From contig CM070502.1 of the NCBI GenBank assembly GCA_036346375.1, positions 22,482,924 through 22,546,923 on the forward strand: 64,000 nucleotides of DNA, read 5' to 3'. A program made the position numbers and the translations under genes. Source of the stretch: Guadua angustifolia. Its lineage: Eukaryota > Streptophyta > Magnoliopsida > Poales > Poaceae. Shown here piece by piece: positions 58,905 through 64,000 of this stretch (position 1 is the first letter of the stretch; each line of letters opens with the position of its first letter). A model generated the notes under the pieces. That model did no database searches, was not told the origin of the DNA, and was given only the letters and a program-made list of their open reading frames with translations.

Positions 58905-60935
58905 CCCGATATATCATAAGTGTGGGCGAAATATTAGTCTATCTGGGAACAATTCTAGACAACATTGGGGAAATCTAAATTTGTTTTGCGTCTCTTGAAG
59001 AGGCAAATGGCGCATCGGTTTACATATCACCTAGGATGCGGATACGATACCGTCTGGAAATACAAATATGCGATCGTCGATCTTGCAATATGCCATTTCC
59101 CCAAAAACACCAATACAACAATGCAGCGGCGTGTGTGTGTATAAAATATGACAACATAGAATGATATGTACTTGGGATCGGATGTAGTAGACATAAAAGA
59201 AAATAACAAAAAAAACAAAAAGCAAATGGCCTAGATCATCTTGAAGGCCCATCAACCCATAACAAGCGACTTAGGGCATCTAGTCTAATCTTGCCCCAAA
59301 CGTCTCCACAATTGTGCGCTTCTATTCTTGCTAGCTTCTGACCATATGTCTTGCCTCCTAGATGTAGATTGCGGTTGCCCTCACCAACCACGGATGCCGC
59401 TAGTTGCTACGGGTATTACTCTTTCTGAACTCAAAGATCGAAGAAGGGTACTAGTGGGAGCACTCACCATGTGTGAGGGCTAGTGGTGCTGTCGTTTGGT
59501 AGAAAGAGGATCTTTGTGTATCCTTTTGTCTACAAGGGGAGAGAATGTTGGCGTAGGAGCCTAGGGAAGAAAGGAGCGAGGCGATGATGTAGGGAGCGAG
59601 AAGGGGCTGTGGGATAGGAATAAATGATTCAATGTCTCCTTCGAGTTTGCGAGTATTATGGTTGAGAAATATTAGGGAAGTATAAGGCAAGTATCACAGA
59701 CGTATCGAATTATTTTATTTGTTTGAAAAATAGGAAATTCACCGATACGGGCAGGACATGGCATCCGACCGTATCCGATACGTATCTAATACCGATACGC
59801 CAATTTTTTTAAGTATCCTACTAACATAGCATATCACATTCACTTCCTCTCATCCTAACCAATAGCAAGTGACAATTCATAAGCCACGCCTGTCCAGTGC
59901 AAAGCAATTCACTGACAACAAGTTCAACGTCTAGAATCGTAATTAACGATTAGGCTCGTTTCAGGCAAACCGATCATAGCACCAAAAATAAATAGCAAAG
60001 ATGTTGCCCCAATCAAGCAGACGAAGAATCTCCACTCACTTCTCGTCGAGCCTGCAGATCTCTTCGTCGATCCGCGCGCGCATCTCCGCGAGCAGCGCGG
60101 CGTCCGGCTCCAGCACGCCCGCGGTGGCCAGCGACTGGAACAGCGGCGCCATGTCTGGAAATTCCAGAGCAGCCAAAGCACATCAGATAGGCAGGAATAG
60201 GACTAGCAGGACGGGACGGGACGGGGGAGAAGAGCCGGCCCGGCACGTTACCATCGGATTTGACGGCGGAGGGCGACCTTGGAGAGGTCATCGACGTCGG
60301 GGTGGGAGAGCAGGAAGATCTTGTTGTCAGAACCTCTACAGGATCCGACTGCCAGTAGGATAATCGAAGGAAACTAGTTGGCAATCAAATCACCAGAAGC
60401 ACATCACAGAAATGTTTAAAAATATGAAGAAACTAACTACGATAAGGAACTACTGGAAATACTGCAGAATTCTGTTTCTCCTTCCATTCCTCCTGGGTCT
60501 TATACCCTGAACTGAGTACAGCGCAAAAGCCAACAACTCCTTCAGAGTTTGTTACAAACACAGACAAAAGCGAAGTAAAAGAGAAAACGACAATCTCCAG
60601 TTAAACTCCTATTGAAGTAATTACTAGTCTTGGTCAAATGACCGTTGGATGCTTTCTTCAAATTGAGCGGTAACCTGGACCCTTGATAATCACTAAGCGA
60701 AAGCGTTTAGCTAAACTTTCTGAATACCAACTCTCCTCTGTTCTCCGTCTTCACTTCAACGCGCTTGACACTTGTGGGCCAGCACGAGGTGCCGCTCCTG
60801 CTTCCCCTCCTCGCCGCCGCCGCCGTCCATCTCGCCGTCGCTCGGTCGCCTGGGTCCCGAACGCGAGACGCGATCCAGCGGCTATTTGGCCCATGGGCCG
60901 GCCACACACACCCCAGACATGGGAGATCAGAGTGC
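58905..60935 (-). pseudogene. Duplicated 5' end of RPN7 (promoter side, exons 1-2 and most of intron 2)
   Basis: Matches 55635-57350 (RPN7 intron 2 through upstream DNA). Exon 2 is 60040-60154 (MAPLFQSLATAGVLEPD...RLDEK). Exon 1 is 60252-60324 plus 60776-60830, split by the solo LTR at 60325-60770. Unlike the longer copy, this one keeps the ATG (60828-60830, MDGGGGEEGKQERHLVLAHK) and the conserved MAPL and LDEK residues. It has a 17-bp deletion in exon 1 that breaks the frame, and no exons 3-8. Sequence between 58905 and 59660 is more diverged than 59660-60320. Confidence 0.85.
60325..60770. mobile_element. Solo LTR in RPN7 fragment exon 1
   Basis: Starts TGTCAGAACC, ends CGCTTGACA, flanked by CTTGT (60320-60324 and 60771-60775). 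The undisturbed RPN7 copy reads straight through the matching position. A TATAAG on the minus strand suggests minus orientation; the ends look Copia-like. 446 bp. Confidence 0.85.
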
Positions 60936-60994
60936 CACTCAGTTAGTCCCTCCGTTTCAGATGTTATTACAAGTTCCTGTACTTCTATCGAGTT

Positions 60995-61136
60995 AGAGCA
61001 TCTCCAGCAAGGACCTCTAAAACAAGACCCCTATTTTGGATTTAGGGCCTCCTCCTAATTTTTAGAGCCCTGTTTTCAAAGTACAAGTCCAGCAACATCC
61101 CTTAAATCTCAGCCCCTATTTTACTTTTTCTCCTAT
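60995..61136. mobile_element. MITE fragment beginning AGAGCATCTCCAGCA
   Basis: AGAGCATCTCCAGCA is a start common to abundant grass MITEs, followed by repeats of CCCTATTTT-type sequence. It is cut at 61137 by the LTR element. The other end is not in the window. Confidence 0.5.
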
Positions 61137-64000
61137 TGTCGACGTTTGTTACCGACAATAATGAAAAGGGGGCTAAGCGTCGGATCGGAAGCTCGATGGT
61201 AGCACAAGAACACCCGATGTATACAGGTTCGGGCTCTCGCGGTGGAGATAATACCCTAATCCTGTGCTCTGGAATTATATGTGGCTAGCTTATAGCTACT
61301 GATGTTGTATGATCTGTCATAGTCTCTGGTCCTCTCCCCTCTCCCCCCCCTATATAGCGGAGGAGGCGGTTACAAAGAGAGTCCTAATCGATTACAAGGT
61401 GGGGATTGTATCTCTTTCCTATCCGTTATACATGATAGCGGATAGGATTACAATTGTATCCTCCCTTAAGCGAGTCGGTTTCCATCTTAGGGTTTCCTTC
61501 TTTGCGCATGGCGACTGCCTCTTGGGCAATATGCATCTTCATGTACTAAAGCTTGGCCTATCCCTCGGGTGGTCCTCACGACTTGCCATTGTCTCCATCT
61601 GGAAAGCTAAATCTCCTCCAAGCTCAAAGTGCTTTGCGATCGAGTTGCCTTCTGGTTGCCAATGCGAGTCATGCTTCACGGACAATTGCTTCGATTCTTG
61701 ATGTAGCTTTCGTTGGTTTTCCTTCGGTAGAGTGCCCATTGTAGGCAAAGATCGTGAAGAACTCAATAGAGCTCCGCGTTGAATTATATCCGATTGTCGT
61801 GGCGTATAGTGGTGGCCCATCATAGGGGCATACCGTATCTCAAATGATATCTGAAGTCAACGCTTTTCCCTCATGGCGAAATTCAGCGCCTCTCCTTTTA
61901 AATTAAATCCTTTGAAGTTCTTTGGTGTCGTCGTTGAAGCATTTGCCCACAGCGTCGCATCCAAGTTTATTAGTCTGAAATGAAATCATGCATGTGCGAA
62001 CTTAGGCGTGTAAAAACAACTCACTTCCGGATGTGATGTCCATGGTTTGTGTATAATTTTAGGGTTTTTACTTCTTTTCCTTATTGATTTTGAATTTATC
62101 AGAGTGGTTTGACTCTTTTTGTTTAAGCACTCTGCGAAACTAGTCTAGCCCGGCGTCGAGAGTCGGCTCATAGCTCTTTTTCGAGCCGCATTTTGGGTGA
62201 CTAAAGTTACGCCGTTCATGAGGTTGAGCTTCACAACTTCGGGCAAGCCTTTTCGGATTCATTTGCAATCGCTAAGTAAAAGAAAGAAAAATACAACTCG
62301 AGAAAAAAGATGTGGCGCTTTACTATTAGAATGTAGCCCCGATTCTTCGCGTAGTTGTGGATCAACTAAGTAGCAAGTCAAGAAAGCGAACCAATAGTAT
62401 TTCTTAATGTAAGAAACAATAAATGACCCAAAGAGTGTTAGCATCGCAACACTATTGAATAACCCCGACTTCTTTGCTTAGTTGAGGATCAACTAAGTAG
62501 CAAGTCAAGAAAGCCAATAATTTTATTTAAAATGACATAATTTGAGTAAAGTGACTTAGTGCTCTATGCTCCATGTGTTGTAGGCGATCGTGTCGTCCTT
62601 ACAAATGGGCTGCGAGCATAGGCTTGCAATCAAGTCGTTAAGTGGCGCTTGTGGTGGCGTGGGCTCGTGACCGTGCTTAAAAAGTGGCCTTCAGCGCGAG
62701 CATGGCTCGTGGCCGTCTTGGAGTGGCGGGCTTCGAAGCGTGAGCATTGGCTCATGGCCGTGCGAAGATGGCGCTTCGAAGCGCGGCGTTAGCTCTTAGC
62801 CATGCGAAGTTGGCGCTTCGAAGCGCGGCGTTAGCTCGTGGCCGTGCGAAGTTGGCGCTTCGAAGCGGCGTTAACTCGTGGCGTGCGAAGTTAGCGCTTC
62901 GGCGTTAGCTCGTGGCCGTGCGAATTGGCGCTTCGAAGCGCGGCGTGGCTTCGTGGCCGTGCGAAGTTAGCGCTTCGAAGCGGGCGTAGCTTTTGGCAAA
63001 GTTGCGCTGGCGCGGCGTGGCTTCGTGGCCGTCGCGTCAAGGTAACGCTCTTAAGCGCGGCGTAAACTCTTAGCTGTGCGAAGATTAGCGCTTCGAAGCG
63101 CGGCGTGGCTTCGTGGCGTGCGAAGTTGGCGCTTCGAAGCGCGGCGTTAGCTCATAAGCGCGTGCGAATTGGCGCTTCGAAGCGCTAGCGTTAGCTTCGT
63201 GGCGTGCGAATTGGCGCTTCGAAGCGCGGCGTTAGCTTCGTGGCGTGCGAATTGGCGCTTCGGCGCCGGCGTTAACTTCGTAACGTGTCAGGAAATGGCG
63301 CTTCGGCGCGGCGTTAGCTCATAACGTGCGAAGATGGCGCTTCGAAGCGCGGCGTTAGCTCATAACCCGTGCGAAGTTGGCGCTTCAGCGCGGCGTAGCT
63401 CTTAGCCGTGCAATTGGCGCTTCGAAGCGCGGCGTTAGCTTCGTGGCCGTGCGAGTTGGCGCTTCGAAGCGTTGGCGTTAGCTTCGTGGCCGTGCGAAAT
63501 TGGCGCTTCGGCGCGGCGTTATTCGTGGCCGTGCGAATTGGCGCTTCGAAGCGCGTGGCTTCGTGGCGTGCGAGATTGGCGCTTCGAAGCGCGGCGTAAC
63601 TTGCAGCGTCTGAAATTGGCGCTTCGAAGCGCGGCGTAAACTTCGTGGCGTCGTGCTGAAAGGTAACGCTCTTAAGCGCGGCGTAAACTCGTGGCCGTCT
63701 TAAGTGGCGCTCTTAAGCGCGGCGTAAACTCTTAAGCGTCTGCGAAGTTGGCGCTTCGAAGCGCGCGTGGCTCGTGGCCGTGCACGAATTGGCGCTTCGA
63801 AGCGCGGCGTAAGCTCGTGGCCGTCACCGAATTGGCGCTTCGAAGCGCGGCGTAAACTCTGGCCGTGCGGAGTTGGCGCTTCGAAGCGCGGCGTAGGCTC
63901 GTGGCGTCTTGGGAGGTGGCGCTCTGGGTTGTTTGTAGTAGCTTGACAATGCGATCGGAGGCTGGCGGTACAGCCCTGAGTTTGAATGTCGGCGAATCAA
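61137..64000 (-). mobile_element. Array-bearing LTR element, partial (runs off the window)
   Basis: 61137 to about 61620 is an LTR related to those at 16035 and 18354 (same TGTCGACG/TGTCGAGG start, GATAATACCCTA(A/G)TCCTGTGCTCTGG and TATATAGC blocks). It is followed by the same GTGCTTTGCGATCGA start of the interior. By analogy this is the 3' LTR of a minus-strand element. The interior is non-coding and ends in the large array. The other LTR lies beyond 64000. Confidence 0.75.
62640..63930. repeat. 42-bp GC-rich tandem array with a palindromic core
   Basis: About 30 imperfect units of GAAGTTGGCGCTTCGAAGCG + CGGCGTTAGCTCGTGGCCGTGC. Most units contain GCGCTTCGAAGCGC, a perfect 14-bp palindrome. 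It is the expanded form of the array at 17390-17940. Short open frames within it are repeat artefacts. Confidence 0.9.

Noticed and set aside
62640..63930. The 42-bp array as a CRISPR
   Set aside because: There are no unique spacers between conserved repeats, it is plant nuclear DNA, and it lies inside an LTR element.

Overview
This window is nuclear DNA from a grass, most likely a panicoid. The evidence is three intron-containing plant genes of monocot type (cytosolic glucose-6-phosphate dehydrogenase, chloroplast HHL1, and a decayed 26S proteasome RPN7), Stowaway and Tourist MITEs, PIF/Harbinger, hAT, MULE, Helitron and LINE elements, and LTR retrotransposons or solo LTRs of several families. 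Nothing prokaryotic, organellar or viral was seen.

Layout. 1-12 kb is a nest. A degenerate MULE transposase (minus strand) is split by a 1.6-kb solo LTR (2251-3894, target duplication CCTTC) and by a whole hAT element (4600-11695, target duplication TTCGGTGT). The hAT itself holds a 3.2-kb LTR and a MITE. A separate solo LTR lies at 27-853. 13-21 kb holds two related small two-helix membrane-protein genes (13457-13669 plus; 20826-21038 minus), facing each other across a 5'-truncated LINE. The LINE is interrupted by a 2.8-kb non-autonomous LTR element that carries a short tandem array. 22.5-27 kb is an old tandem duplication whose first copy was hit by a deleted PIF/Harbinger element.

27.1-33.6 kb is an apparently intact G6PDH gene (15 coding exons, minus strand, 517 residues). 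34-36.7 kb holds MITEs and the first of two 1.5-kb direct repeats, each with a Ds-like hAT element. Between the repeats sits a Helitron-like element (about 36713-45274) with a captured gamma-adaptin fragment. A 4.1-kb LTR element filled with GC-rich tandem repeats is inserted in that Helitron. 47-50 kb is nested MITEs and AT-rich repetitive DNA. 50985-52725 is an intact HHL1 gene (6 exons, plus strand, 256 residues).

53.7-57.1 kb is an RPN7 gene on the minus strand with at least four coding lesions. Its 5' end is duplicated at 58.9-60.9 kb, where exon 1 is split by a 446-bp solo LTR. The window ends inside an element related to the 16-kb one, with a greatly expanded 42-bp array containing a perfect 14-bp palindrome (62.6-63.9 kb).

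The genes are unrelated housekeeping or photosynthesis genes, not an operon or cluster. Most of the biology here is the history of transposons. Exon limits were checked by codon counting across each junction. Transposon limits rest on terminal motifs plus target-site duplications read directly from the sequence.
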